The translations under genes were made by a program, and so were the position numbers. Shown here piece by piece: positions 25,809 through 34,025 of a stretch of 53,233 bases of DNA (positions within the stretch are counted from its first letter, which is position 1; every line of letters begins with the position of its first letter). A model generated the notes under the pieces. It saw only the letters and a list, made by a program, of their open reading frames with translations, was not told the origin of the DNA and ran no database searches. This DNA is from JBCCGG01 sp039029395 (lineage in GTDB: Bacteria > Pseudomonadota > Alphaproteobacteria > Kiloniellales > JAKSDN01), in the NCBI GenBank assembly GCA_039029395.1, contig JBCCGG010000042.1:1-53233 (forward strand). The letters are read 5' to 3'.

Positions 25809-26728
25809 GGTCGTGCCTCCTCGGTCCGTTTCGCACGCCGGCGCGCCCGTGCCATTTGGCGAAGGGCGAGCCACGCGAAGAGCGTTTCCCGGCCGTGCCA
25901 GCTCAGCTGCGGCAGGCGCTCGGGCCAGGCATAGAGCTGATCGACCGTGTCGGGCAGGGCCTGCCAGCCTTTTTGCTGCAGCCAGGCGATCAGCAAGCTC
26001 ATCTGATAGCCGCGCAAGCGGTAGCGGCGCCGACGCCGCCAGTAGCGCAACCAATCGCCGGGCCGCAGGGGCGACAGCGAGCGGAAGGCGAAACCGGCAT
26101 GGTGATTGAAGCTGAGACGTGCCTGGGCCGGCGCGCCGGCGGCCTGGCCCAGATCCTCGCGCACCATCAGGGACACCAGCTGGTCCTCGCCGATGAAGCC
26201 AATCGGCAGACGCAGTCCGGCCGCGCGGATGCGCGCAAGGAATGTGCCGCGCAAGGCGTATAGTCCGCCGGCCAAGGCCCCGTTGCGCACCATGCGCCGG
26301 CGCCAGGCCTCGCGGCTGCGCCCGCTGGTCGGCATGGCGCCGACCGCCGCCAGATGGGGCTCGGCCTCCAGCGAGACGGTGAGCGCCTCCAAGGCCTCGG
26401 GCGAGACCGTGACATCGCCGTCGGCGAAGATGTGCGCCTCGACGTCCGGCGCCAGCTCATGGACATAGTGGTTCCAAGCGTCGGCCTTGTCGGCCCGCGC
26501 GATGGAATGGAGCCGGACCGCGGGCTGTTCCGCGGCAAAGGTGCGCACCCGCTGTTCCGTGCGGTCCCTGCAGCCATTGGCCAAGACATGGATGACCAGG
26601 GGGTGGTCGCCCGCGCTCGCCAAGAGGCTTCGCAGGCTGGCCACGACCGTCGCCTCGACGTTGTGGGCGAACAGCGCGACCGCCCAGGGGGCGCTGTCGT
26701 CATACTGTTGTGGGGTGGCTGGGTCCAA
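25805..26728 (-). CDS. Glycosyltransferase family 2 protein
   Basis: A 307-residue GT-A glycosyltransferase. The nucleotide-sugar site is seen in WAVALFAHNVEATV and LANGCRDRTEQRV, with the metal-binding DxD as HIFADGDVTVSPEA at about residues 98–111. The C-terminal third is rich in Arg and Trp (LRYWRRRRRYRLRGYQ) and probably lies at the membrane. The likely start is TTG at 26728, with no clear ribosome binding site, so the exact N-terminus is uncertain. It is translationally coupled to a CoA-transferase, an unusual pairing. Confidence 0.85.
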   Translation of the reverse strand: MDPATPQQYDDSAPWAVALFAHNVEATVVASLRSLLASAGDHPLVIHVLANGCRDRTEQRVRTFAAEQPAVRLHSIARADKADAWNHYVHELAPDVEAHIFADGDVTVSPEALEALTVSLEAEPHLAAVGAMPTSGRSREAWRRRMVRNGALAGGLYALRGTFLARIRAAGLRLPIGFIGEDQLVSLMVREDLGQAAGAPAQARLSFNHHAGFAFRSLSPLRPGDWLRYWRRRRRYRLRGYQMSLLIAWLQQKGWQALPDTVDQLYAWPERLPQLSWHGRETLFAWLALRQMARARRRAKRTEEARP

Positions 26729-26841
26729 GGGGCCGGAACCGCACTTTCTTAACCGACTCGAGGCAGGATCTATAGCATGAAGCGCCTTGTCCAGGGCGCT
26801 GGAAGGCCTCGAGCGGCGCGGCCGCGGGGCCTTGTCAAGGT

Positions 26842-26870
26842 CTTGAAGCCCGCGCGGCGGCCCTTAAATA
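26842..26870 (+). promoter_or_regulatory. Sigma-32 (RpoH)-like heat-shock promoter
   Basis: CTTGAAG (26842–26848), a 12-bp spacer and CCCTTAAATA (26861–26870) match the RpoH consensus CTTGAA / CCCCATnT in a GC-rich setting. Transcription would start near 26876, giving a leader of about 108 nt before the Hsp20 gene, the usual size of a ROSE leader. Confidence 0.7.
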
Positions 26871-26875
26871 GGGAT

Positions 26876-26983
26876 TTAGCGGTGCCGCTGTCGGGCCGCG
26901 GACGCTTCGAGGTGCCGAAAAGGTCGGGCCTGGGTTGCGTTGTGACGACAGTCCTTGCTCGATCTTGAGGAGGAAGTACCCCG
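26876..26983 (+). promoter_or_regulatory. ROSE-type RNA thermometer in the Hsp20 leader
   Basis: Just before the start codon, CUUGCUC (26954–26960) pairs with GAGGAAG (26970–26976) across a 9-nt loop, with a single internal G·G opposition. It thereby sequesters the ribosome binding site. The conserved ROSE core U-U-G-C-U facing the Shine-Dalgarno sequence with a G·G pair is reproduced exactly. Upstream there are further short hairpins (GCGGTGCCGC near 26878; GGGCC/GGCCT around 26895–26930). The context (alphaproteobacterial small heat-shock gene, ~100-nt leader) fits. Melting at high temperature would release the site. Confidence 0.75.
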
Positions 26984-27490
26984 ATGACTCGTATGTCGTT
27001 GTTTAACAGTCCTCTTTTCCTAGGCTTCGATCAGGTCGAGCGTGCCGTCGACCGGATCTCTAAGACAGCCGCGGACGGCTATCCCCCCTATAACGTCGAG
27101 CAATTGGCGGACAACCGCCTGCAGATCACGCTTGCGGTCGCCGGTTTCGCGGCCGAAGACCTGCAGGTCCAGATCGAGGACAACCAGCTTGTGATCCGAG
27201 GCCGCCAGAGCGACGAGACCGAGCGGGTCTTCCTGCATCGCGGCATCGCGACTCGCCAGTTCCAACGCAGCTTCGTGCTGGCCGAGGGCATCGAGGTAAC
27301 CGGCGCCAATCTTGATAACGGTCTCTTGATGATCGACCTGGAGCGGCCACGCATCGAGACTCAGGTGCGTACCATTAATATCGGCACGCCGGCCGGACCG
27401 TCGCGTCAAACGGTCGAGGCCACGGCGCTCGAGGATGCGCCCGAGAGCCCTCGCCGGGCCCGCGGCGCCAGCAAGCGAGCCAGCCAATGA
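26984..27490 (+). CDS. Hsp20/alpha-crystallin family small heat-shock protein
   Basis: A 168-residue cytoplasmic holdase chaperone. The N-terminus MSLFNSPLFLGFDQVERAVDRI is typical of the IbpA-like class A proteins of alphaproteobacteria. The alpha-crystallin domain spans about residues 35–130 (YPPYNVEQLADNRLQITLAV, ending in LLMIDLERP), and an I-x-I-like tail follows (INIGTP). It binds unfolding proteins for later refolding by DnaK/ClpB. It is expressed from a sigma-32-like promoter with a ROSE leader, and its stop overlaps an ATG (27487) in frame with the next gene. Confidence 0.95.
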   Translation: MTRMSLFNSPLFLGFDQVERAVDRISKTAADGYPPYNVEQLADNRLQITLAVAGFAAEDLQVQIEDNQLVIRGRQSDETERVFLHRGIATRQFQRSFVLAEGIEVTGANLDNGLLMIDLERPRIETQVRTINIGTPAGPSRQTVEATALEDAPESPRRARGASKRASQ

Positions 27491-27534
27491 GCGCGCCGGA
27501 AAGCGCCGGAGACGCCAGGAAGGAAGGACCAGTC

Positions 27535-27750
27535 ATGACTAGCCTTGAAAACGCCCGCGAGATCACGACCCAAGACCTCATGGCCCTCGGCTTGACCGAC
27601 GTGGCCTACGTCAAGTCGGTGACCCAAGGCGATACCGAGCTCTTTGCGATCCATGCCGCCGACGGTAGGCAGGTCGCCTTGTTGCCAAACCGCAAGGCCG
27701 CGGAAACGACGATCCGGCAAAACAACCTAGAGCCGGTTTCAGTCCACTAA
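27535..27750 (+). CDS. DUF1150 family protein
   Basis: A 71-residue protein of the alphaproteobacterial DUF1150 family (LTTQ-like start; DLMALGLTDVAYVKSV, FAIHAADGRQVALLPNR), commonly encoded just after small heat-shock genes. I chose ATG 27535 because of a strong purine tract (AGGAAGGA repeats, 27517–27528). An in-frame ATG at 27487, overlapping the Hsp20 stop, would add 16 residues and remains possible. It is probably co-transcribed with hsp20. Function unknown; its fixed position suggests a stress role. Confidence 0.85.
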   Translation: MTSLENAREITTQDLMALGLTDVAYVKSVTQGDTELFAIHAADGRQVALLPNRKAAETTIRQNNLEPVSVH

Positions 27751-27766
27751 TCGAAAGAACTATCGG

Positions 27767-28234
27767 TCAAGCGGCGTGGCTGGCGGCTGATTCCGCCAGC
27801 AGGGCGTAAATCGCGTCCGCATTGTCGCTGCCGCGTAGCTTTTCGCAGACCGAAGGATCGCGCAGCAAGCGGGAGACCCGGGCAAGCGCCTTAAGATGGT
27901 CGGCGCCGGCGGTCTCCGGGGCCAGCAGCAGGCAGATCAGGTCGACCGGCTGCTCGTCGATGGCATCGAAGTCGATTGGCTTTTCCAGCCGCGCGAAGAG
28001 GCCGTGCAATCGGCCCAAGCCCGCGAGCTTGCCGTGGGGAATGGCGATGCCATTGCCGACACCGGTGGTGCCCAGGCGCTCGCGCTCGATAAGCACCTCG
28101 AAGATCGCCCGCTCGGGCTGGTCGGTAACCTCGGCAGCGCGCTTGGCCAACTCCTGGAGCGCCTGCTTCTTGCTAGAAGCGCGCAGCTTGGCAATCACGC
28201 CTTCCGGGCTGATCAGATCAACAATCTCCATCAT
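27767..28234 (-). CDS. ptsN: Nitrogen-PTS enzyme IIA (PtsN / EIIA-Ntr)
   Basis: A 155-residue EIIA protein with the phosphoryl-accepting His67 in GNGIAIPHGKLAGL. PtsN accepts phosphate from EI-Ntr via NPr. It relays nitrogen and carbon status to potassium transport, sigma-54-linked functions and kinases rather than importing sugar. It is the last gene of the rpoN–hpf–ptsN block, 22 bp after hpf, the conserved alphaproteobacterial order. Two consecutive ATG codons begin the frame; AGAAGG precedes them. Confidence 0.95.
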   Translation of the reverse strand: MMEIVDLISPEGVIAKLRASSKKQALQELAKRAAEVTDQPERAIFEVLIERERLGTTGVGNGIAIPHGKLAGLGRLHGLFARLEKPIDFDAIDEQPVDLICLLLAPETAGADHLKALARVSRLLRDPSVCEKLRGSDNADAIYALLAESAASHAA

Positions 28235-28256
28235 GAACCTTCTTTAGACGGAACAG

Positions 28257-28874
28257 TTAGGAACCGCGATTGCCTCGGGGATCTAGCCAGCCGATGTTAC
28301 CATCGCCCCGTCGGTAGATCATGTTAAGGCCGCCATGGGCGCTGTTGCGGAACATCATGGCAGGCAGGTCCGCCAAATCCATGCGCATCACGGCCTCGCT
28401 GACCGTCAGGCTGGGAATCTCCGCAGACATCTCCGCGACCACCACCGGCTGATTGGCCCCGGCCGCCGCATCGCCGTCGAGATCGTCTTCCTCGATCTCA
28501 TCGTCGCCGCCGTGCCCGTCGGGGCCGGCCAGAATATACTGCTGGGCCGGAACGGTCTCGAGCGGCCCGGCACCGTCCTTGTGATGGTCGCGTAGGCGGC
28601 TCTTGTGCCGGCGCAAACGCTTCGACAGGCGATCGGCCGCGGCATCGAACGCCGGATAGGGCTCGCCCGCCTCACCGTGCGCCTCGACCATGATGTTGCG
28701 GCCGACATGCGCCGACACCACGGCGCGGTAGCGGTGCGCCTCGCGTGACAGGATCACCCGGGCGTCGATCGCGTCGCCGAAGTATTTGCCCAGAATGCGA
28801 TCCAGGCTGTCTTCGACATGACTGCGCAAGGCGGCGCCAATGTCGAGCTGTTTCCCTTTGACGGATAGTTGCAT
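28257..28874 (-). CDS. hpf: Ribosome hibernation-promoting factor, long form (HPF/RaiA)
   Basis: A 205-residue long-type HPF. The N-terminal domain (about 1–100: MQLSVKGKQLDIGAALRSHVE, then VSAHVGRNIMVEAHGEAGEPYPAFD) occupies the decoding site. The C-terminal domain (about 150–205: SLTVSEAVMRMDLADLPAMMF, then GGLNMIYRRGDGNIGWLDP) promotes 100S dimer formation. The acidic middle linker is typical. It lies between rpoN and ptsN, so it may be tied to nitrogen or stationary-phase signals. Confidence 0.94.
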   Translation of the reverse strand: MQLSVKGKQLDIGAALRSHVEDSLDRILGKYFGDAIDARVILSREAHRYRAVVSAHVGRNIMVEAHGEAGEPYPAFDAAADRLSKRLRRHKSRLRDHHKDGAGPLETVPAQQYILAGPDGHGGDDEIEEDDLDGDAAAGANQPVVVAEMSAEIPSLTVSEAVMRMDLADLPAMMFRNSAHGGLNMIYRRGDGNIGWLDPRGNRGS

Positions 28875-29095
28875 CAGCTAAGGTATTTCGGCTTCACAGG
28901 GGTCTGCAATCACGTCCACTCGGGCGCCATGCCATGGGTCCCGGCGCGACGGCGCGGCGGACCATAGTGGCGCACCTGGTTGAAGTCAATATCCGCGCTT
29001 AAGAGGAATTCTTGGGCGAAAATCAGTCGAGCGCAAGGGCGAATCTCCGCTTCGTGACCAGCACTCTGGCCGGATCGGCGGAAACCCGAGGGTTT
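28875..29095. other. rpoN–hpf spacer with a weak hairpin after rpoN
   Basis: 221 bp without a gene. On the minus strand AAACCC/GGGTTT (29095–29082) forms a short hairpin immediately after the rpoN stop but lacks a T-run, so only weak termination or mRNA protection is likely. The hpf promoter should lie here; no convincing hexamers were identified. Confidence 0.3.
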
Positions 29096-30556
29096 TCAGG
29101 TTTGCAGGGATTTCTCGCGACGGCGCTGAACAGACGATGGAATTCGCATGGCCTCGCGGTATTTGGCGACCGTGCGCCGGGCGACTTCGATCCCCTCGCC
29201 CTTGAGAGCGGAGACGATCCCGTCGTCGGACAGGGGGCGGCTTGGGCTTTCGCCGTCGATCAACCTCTTGATGCGCTGGCGTACCGCCTCGGCCGACAAG
29301 GCGGCGTTGTCCTCGGTGCTGGGCAGAGAAGCGCTGAAGAAGTAGCGCAACTCGTAGAGTCCGCGCGGGGTGGCGACATACTTGTTGTTGGTCACCCGGC
29401 TGATCGTCGATTCGTGCATCTCGATCTCTTCGGCGATCTCGCGCTGGGTCAGAGGCTTCATGTTGTGGACGCCTTTGCGGAAGAACGCGTCTTGCTGGCG
29501 GACGATCTCCTCGGCGACCCGTAGGATCGTCGTCGCGCGCTGATGAAGCGCCTTGATCAGCCAGCTACCCGACTCGTAGCAGGCTGAAATATATGCCTTT
29601 TCCTCCTTGTCCCGGGCCTGGGAGGAGAGCTCCACGTAGTACTCTCGATTGACCAGCACGCGCGGCAGGGTCTCGCTGTTGAGCTCGATCAGCCAGCCGC
29701 CGTCGGGGCGCGGCCGCACGAAGACATCGGGTATCGCCGGCTCGATTGGGCGGTGGTCGAACGCCAGCGCCGGCTTGGGGTCGAGCGCGCGCACCTCGGC
29801 GACCATTTGCGCCAAGTCCTCTTGATCGACACCGCAGAGCTTGCGCAGGCGGGCAAGCTCCCGGCGCGCCAGAAGATCCAGATTGTCGAGCAATGCCTCC
29901 ATGGCCGGGTCGTAGCGGTTGCGCTCGATCAGCTGGAGCGCCAGGCATTCCTTCAAGGAGCGGGCGAAGAGCCCGGGCGGGTCGAAGCGCTGGAGCCGGC
30001 TCAGGGTCGCCGTCACGCGCTCGGTCTCGCAGCCCAAGAGCTGTGCCAGGGCATCCAGATCGCCGGTGACGTAGCCGGACTCGTCGAGCATGTCGATCAG
30101 ATGCACACCGATGATCCGGTCGGCCGGCTCGTCGATCTCGATTTGAAGCTGGGTCAGAAGATGTTGACGCAGATCGATCGTCTCGCTGACCGTCTCTTCG
30201 AAACTCATGTCGCCGCCATCGCGCCCTTGGGCGCCGCCGGGCCGGCTATCAAAGGTTTCGGCCGAATCCCAGTCGAACTCGGCCCGGGCATCGCCGCCCA
30301 TGTCCAGATCGGCCTGAAGCTCGCCCTCGCTCGTGTCCTGCGCGCCGTCCGGCGCCTCGGCGCGCTCGCCCTCGTCGCGCGCCTTTTCCTCGCCCGGATC
30401 GGCGCGCTCGAGCAGGGGATTTTGCTGTATCTCGGTTTCCAGGTACTGACCCAGCTCAAGATTGGAAAGCTGCAGCAGCTTGACGGCCTGCTGCAACTGC
30501 TGGGTCATGACCAGCGTCTGTGTTTGACGTAGCTCGAGCCGTTGGGAAACCGCCAT
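29096..30556 (-). CDS. rpoN: RNA polymerase sigma-54 factor
   Basis: A 486-residue sigma-54. Region I starts MAVSQRLELRQTQTLVMTQQ and continues KLLQLSNLELGQYLE for activator contact. An acidic region II covers about 55–120, followed by the core-binding and HTH region (MHESTISRVTNNKYVATPRG). The RpoN box near the C-terminus begins ARRTVAKYREAMRIPSS. ATG 30556 is chosen, preceded by AAGG and GGGA; a GTG at 30565 is possible. It directs nitrogen and other activator-dependent promoters. The stop of lptB lies 11 bp upstream, as is standard. Confidence 0.96.
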   Translation of the reverse strand: MAVSQRLELRQTQTLVMTQQLQQAVKLLQLSNLELGQYLETEIQQNPLLERADPGEEKARDEGERAEAPDGAQDTSEGELQADLDMGGDARAEFDWDSAETFDSRPGGAQGRDGGDMSFEETVSETIDLRQHLLTQLQIEIDEPADRIIGVHLIDMLDESGYVTGDLDALAQLLGCETERVTATLSRLQRFDPPGLFARSLKECLALQLIERNRYDPAMEALLDNLDLLARRELARLRKLCGVDQEDLAQMVAEVRALDPKPALAFDHRPIEPAIPDVFVRPRPDGGWLIELNSETLPRVLVNREYYVELSSQARDKEEKAYISACYESGSWLIKALHQRATTILRVAEEIVRQQDAFFRKGVHNMKPLTQREIAEEIEMHESTISRVTNNKYVATPRGLYELRYFFSASLPSTEDNAALSAEAVRQRIKRLIDGESPSRPLSDDGIVSALKGEGIEVARRTVAKYREAMRIPSSVQRRREKSLQT

Positions 30557-30567
30557 GGTTCCCACCC

Positions 30568-31365
30568 TTATAGGCTAAACGTTTCGCCCAGGTAAACGCG
30601 GCGTACGTCTTCGTGAGATACTATTTCTGATGGTTTACCTTCCATCAAGACCTGGCCCTCGTGAATGATATAGGCGCGATCGACGATTTCCAATGTTTCG
30701 CGCACATTATGATCGGTGATCAGCACGCCGATGCCCCGGTCCTTGAGGTGAGAAACCAAATCCCGGATATCGCCCACGGCAATCGGGTCGATGCCGGCCA
30801 GGGGTTCGTCGAGCAAAATGAAATTGGGCGTGGAGGCCAGCGCACGGGCGATCTCGACCCGGCGCCGCTCGCCGCCGGACAGCGCCAGCGAGGGGGTGCG
30901 CCGCAGATGGGTGATTGAGAACTCGGCCAAAAGGTCATCGAGCCTGGATTCTCGCCGATCGCGCTCGGGCTCCACGACCTCGAGCACGCTGCGGATGTTC
31001 TGCTCCACGGTCAGACCGCGAAAAATCGAGGCTTCCTGGGGCAGATAACCGACGCCCAGCCGCGCGCGGCGGTACATCGGCAGGTCGGTGATGTCGTGGC
31101 CGTCTAGGGTCACCCAGCCGTAATCCGGCGAAAGCAGCCCCGTGATGATGTAAAAGGTCGTGGTCTTACCCGCGCCGTTCGGCCCCAGCAGCCCAACCGC
31201 CTCGCCGCGCTCGAGCGCCACGTTGACGCCGCGCAGTACCGGGCGCTTCTTGAAGCTCTTGCCCAGATTGATTGCCGCCAAGCCCGGATTGTCGGCCACC
31301 AGATGAGGTGCCTGCTCGCGCTCCTCTGCGCGTTCAGGGGGTGATTGGTGAGAAAGCTCGTCCAT
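30568..31365 (-). CDS. lptB: LPS export ABC transporter ATP-binding protein LptB
   Basis: A 265-residue cytoplasmic ATPase with Walker A GPNGAGKTTTFYI, Q-loop GYLPQEASIFR, signature LALSGGERRRVEIARAL, Walker B FILLDEPLAGIDP and switch His in LITDHNVRETL. All are highly conserved in LptB. It drives LPS extraction with LptF/LptG (not in this window) and the LptC–LptA bridge encoded just upstream. There is an N-terminal extension of about 28 residues compared with enteric LptB. Confidence 0.96.
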   Translation of the reverse strand: MDELSHQSPPERAEEREQAPHLVADNPGLAAINLGKSFKKRPVLRGVNVALERGEAVGLLGPNGAGKTTTFYIITGLLSPDYGWVTLDGHDITDLPMYRRARLGVGYLPQEASIFRGLTVEQNIRSVLEVVEPERDRRESRLDDLLAEFSITHLRRTPSLALSGGERRRVEIARALASTPNFILLDEPLAGIDPIAVGDIRDLVSHLKDRGIGVLITDHNVRETLEIVDRAYIIHEGQVLMEGKPSEIVSHEDVRRVYLGETFSL

Positions 31366-31453
31366 CGGGCCCCTTCGTTCGTAAAGACTGTCCTGCCTAC
31401 GGTCGCCTTGGTAGCACGAACCGCGCCAATTGGCAGGCTTGAATTGTCAGAAT

Positions 31454-32293
31454 CTATTCCTTGGGCGCGCCGTCGTCCTCGGCCTCCGGCAAAAGCAGTC
31501 CGCGCACCCGGTTGTCGCCGCCACCGCTGGCGCCGGGCGGCGCCGCGAGCAGCCGGCTCACCCCGGTTTTCAAATTGACCTCGGCATAGGCGCCGTTCAG
31601 CTGGTTGTCACCGCGGGTGATCTTGACCTGGCCGGTAAGGGTCGCGAGCTCCTCAGTGACGTAGTAAATTCCGGTGTCGCCAGTCGCGAACTCCTCGGGA
31701 GTCATGATCTCGACGCCGCCATCGGCACGCACCGTGTTGATCGCCAGCTTGTCTTCGGCGTCGGGCTTGAAGTAGGCGGTCAGGACGTCGGCGCGCAGCT
31801 CGGTGTCTTCGCGCAGGGCGATGGCGTCGCCCCGGGCGACCGCAATTTGCTTCTCCTCCCAATATTCCAGGCTGTCCCGCGCGGTGATCACCGAGTCGGT
31901 GGTCTCCAGCTTCAGATTGTCGCCGGTCAAGACCAGGACGCCCTTGTCCAGGTCGTAAACTCCCTTGTCAGCGGTTATGGTCTCGTTGGTCGAGACCATG
32001 CGAACATCGCCGTCGGCCTCGAGCCGGTAGATCTCGGTCGATCCGTCGGCGCCCGTGCGATAGCGCGCCGTCAAGACCTCGGCCAGCACCGCAAGCTCGC
32101 CCTGGGCGGCACGGGCGTTGCCGCGCGCGATATAGAGCTTCTCGTTACGGTGCCACTCGATGCCGTTGTTGGCGGTAATCTCGAGCGGCTTGTCGCCGCT
32201 TTGGAATTGGCCGATGCCCTGGGCCTGAGCCGGCGCGCCGGTGGCCAACAAAAGGCCCACGGCAAGCACCAGCGGACCCGGGCGCGCCCTCAC
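31454..32293 (-). CDS. lptA: LPS transport periplasmic protein LptA (OstA family)
   Basis: A 279-residue periplasmic protein with a signal peptide (LVLAVGLLLATGAPAQAQ) and the OstA-like beta-jellyroll repeats (PLEITANNGIEWHRNEKLYIARGNA, then LTGDNLKLETTDSVITARD and VKITRGDNQLNGAYAEVNLKTG). It forms the LPS bridge between LptC and the outer-membrane LptD. The GTG start overlaps the lptC stop (GTGA at 32293–32290). It is longer than enteric LptA (~185), as is common in alphaproteobacteria. Confidence 0.92.
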   Translation of the reverse strand: MRARPGPLVLAVGLLLATGAPAQAQGIGQFQSGDKPLEITANNGIEWHRNEKLYIARGNARAAQGELAVLAEVLTARYRTGADGSTEIYRLEADGDVRMVSTNETITADKGVYDLDKGVLVLTGDNLKLETTDSVITARDSLEYWEEKQIAVARGDAIALREDTELRADVLTAYFKPDAEDKLAINTVRADGGVEIMTPEEFATGDTGIYYVTEELATLTGQVKITRGDNQLNGAYAEVNLKTGVSRLLAAPPGASGGGDNRVRGLLLPEAEDDGAPKE

Positions 32294-32952
32294 AGGGTGT
32301 CCTCCACGCCGGGATAGAACACCATCTTGCTCTTGCCCATGAAGTAGACCTGATCGCCACGCTCGAGCACCCGGAAGCCCTCGGATTCGATGGAGCCGAG
32401 CGGGCCTTGGCCGGTCACGACATTGTAGCCTTCCGCCGAGCTGGTCTCCAGGTCGATGCGCGCGGCCTCGGTCTTGAGCTCGTAGCCCTTGTCGTGGAAC
32501 AGGGTGACGCCGCCGTGCAGCTCGAGGGTGTTGGCGTTGCGGTCGAAGGTGCCGCCCTCGGCCTCCATGGCCAGCCAGGTGCCGTCCTCCAAGGTGATGT
32601 CGGCCTTGGGGAAGGTGAGATCGATGATGTCGGCGCGCTCCGGTGTCTGGGTCGCCTCGTCGGCGGTCACGCTGAAGGGCTGGTTCTTGTCGTCCAGCCC
32701 GTCAAAGCGAGCGTTCAACATGGAGAGGTTTTCTGCAAGGTCCGCGGTCAACTCGGAAACGCTGATGCGAAAGCGATTATCCTCGCTGCCGAGCTGCGGC
32801 CAGGCCACGATCAGCAGAATCAGCGCCAAGGCGGTCGCGGGCAGCACCACCTTCATGCAGCCGACGAACATGCTGTAGCCATTGCGCCCGGACAGCCGCG
32901 GCGGCTTGCCCGGCGCTTTGTTGTCGGCTTTGGACCGCGCGCGCCAGATCAT
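32290..32952 (-). CDS. lptC: LPS export system protein LptC
   Basis: A 220-residue bitopic protein with an N-terminal membrane anchor (VVLPATALALILLIVAWPQ) and a periplasmic jellyroll (FSVTADEATQTPERADIIDL, GGTFDRNANTLELHGGVTL, YNVVTGQGPLGSIESEGF). It receives LPS from LptB2FG and passes it to LptA. ATG 32952 overlaps the kdsD stop (ATGA), giving a tightly coupled order kdsD–lptC–lptA; the slightly longer open frame is not needed. Confidence 0.92.
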   Translation of the reverse strand: MIWRARSKADNKAPGKPPRLSGRNGYSMFVGCMKVVLPATALALILLIVAWPQLGSEDNRFRISVSELTADLAENLSMLNARFDGLDDKNQPFSVTADEATQTPERADIIDLTFPKADITLEDGTWLAMEAEGGTFDRNANTLELHGGVTLFHDKGYELKTEAARIDLETSSAEGYNVVTGQGPLGSIESEGFRVLERGDQVYFMGKSKMVFYPGVEDTL

Positions 32953-33944
32953 GTCACACCGGCCCTTAGGCAATCGTGCATGCGCACGATGCCGATCGGC
33001 TTGTCGCCCTCGACCACGAAGAGGCTGGTGATGCCGCGGCCGTGCAGGTTCATGCGGCCGACCGCCTCTGCGGCCAGCAGGCTGGCCTCGATGGTCTGGG
33101 GCCCGGTCGTCATGACGTCACCGGCCCGGCGCTGCAGTAGGTCAGGCGCCATGTGCCGGCGCAAGTCGCCGTCGGTGATGATCCCGGCGAGGTGGCGCTC
33201 GGCGCCGAGCACGCCGACGCAGCCGAAGTTGCGCTCGGTCATGACCAGGATGGCTTCGGCCATGGGCGTGTCCAGCTCGCACAGCGGCAGTTCCTCGGGC
33301 CCGCGCATGACGTCGCCGACCCTGAGCAGACGGGCGCCCAGTGTGCCGCCCGGATGCAGCAGGTGGAAGTCCTGGGCCGAGAAACCCTTGCGCTCCAAGA
33401 GCGCGATCGCAATGGCGTCGCCCAGGGCCAGCATCATGGTGGTCGAGGTGGTCGGCGCCAGACCCATGGGGCAGGCCTCCTGGCTGCGCGGCAGGATGAG
33501 CGCGATGTCGGCGTCGTTCGCGAGGCCCGAATCCCGCCGCGCGGTGATCGCGACCAGGGGGATCTGGAAGCGCCGGCTGAAGGCGACCACGTCGCCCAGC
33601 TCGGTCGTGTTGCCGGAGTTGGAGAGCGCCAGCACGCCATCCTCGCGGGTGATCATGCCGAGATCGCCGTGGCTCGCCTCGCCCGGGTGAACGTAGAGCG
33701 CGGGCGTGCCGGTCGAGGCCAGGGTGGCGGCGATCTTGCGGGCGATGTGGCCGCTCTTGCCCATGCCGGTGACGATGACCCGGCCGTTGACGCCCTGCAG
33801 CAGGTCGAGCGCGGCCGCGAAGCTGTCGTCAAGCGAGTCCGCCAGGGCCTTCAGGGCAGCAGCCTCAAGGGCGAGCACCTGGCGGGCGCTGGTCAGGTCC
33901 TCGTTGCCCTGGGTCGAGCTGGTCTTGAGCTGTTGCGTCATCAT
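32949..33944 (-). CDS. kdsD: D-arabinose 5-phosphate isomerase (KpsF/GutQ/KdsD family)
   Basis: A 331-residue enzyme converting ribulose 5-phosphate to arabinose 5-phosphate, the first precursor of Kdo in LPS. The SIS sugar-phosphate domain spans about 35–190 (VIVTGMGKSGHIARKIAATLASTGTPA, ALSNSGNTTEL). Two CBS domains follow at about 210–331 (VGDVMRGPEELPL, ITDGDLRRHM, GRGITSLFVVEGDKPIGIVRMHD). It is grouped with LPS-transport genes, in keeping with its role. Confidence 0.94.
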   Translation of the reverse strand: MMTQQLKTSSTQGNEDLTSARQVLALEAAALKALADSLDDSFAAALDLLQGVNGRVIVTGMGKSGHIARKIAATLASTGTPALYVHPGEASHGDLGMITREDGVLALSNSGNTTELGDVVAFSRRFQIPLVAITARRDSGLANDADIALILPRSQEACPMGLAPTTSTTMMLALGDAIAIALLERKGFSAQDFHLLHPGGTLGARLLRVGDVMRGPEELPLCELDTPMAEAILVMTERNFGCVGVLGAERHLAGIITDGDLRRHMAPDLLQRRAGDVMTTGPQTIEASLLAAEAVGRMNLHGRGITSLFVVEGDKPIGIVRMHDCLRAGVT

Positions 33945-34025
33945 CGGCCAATCCAGTGGGCCGCATCGCCGCGGCCTCTCGTCATACGGCCCATAGGCCG
34001 GGATCCGTCCCCAGGGGCTCCCGGT

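Noticed and set aside
26777..26968. 63-codon frame upstream of hsp20
   Set aside because: It overlaps the sigma-32-like promoter and ROSE leader; Arg/Pro-rich translation without a ribosome binding site.
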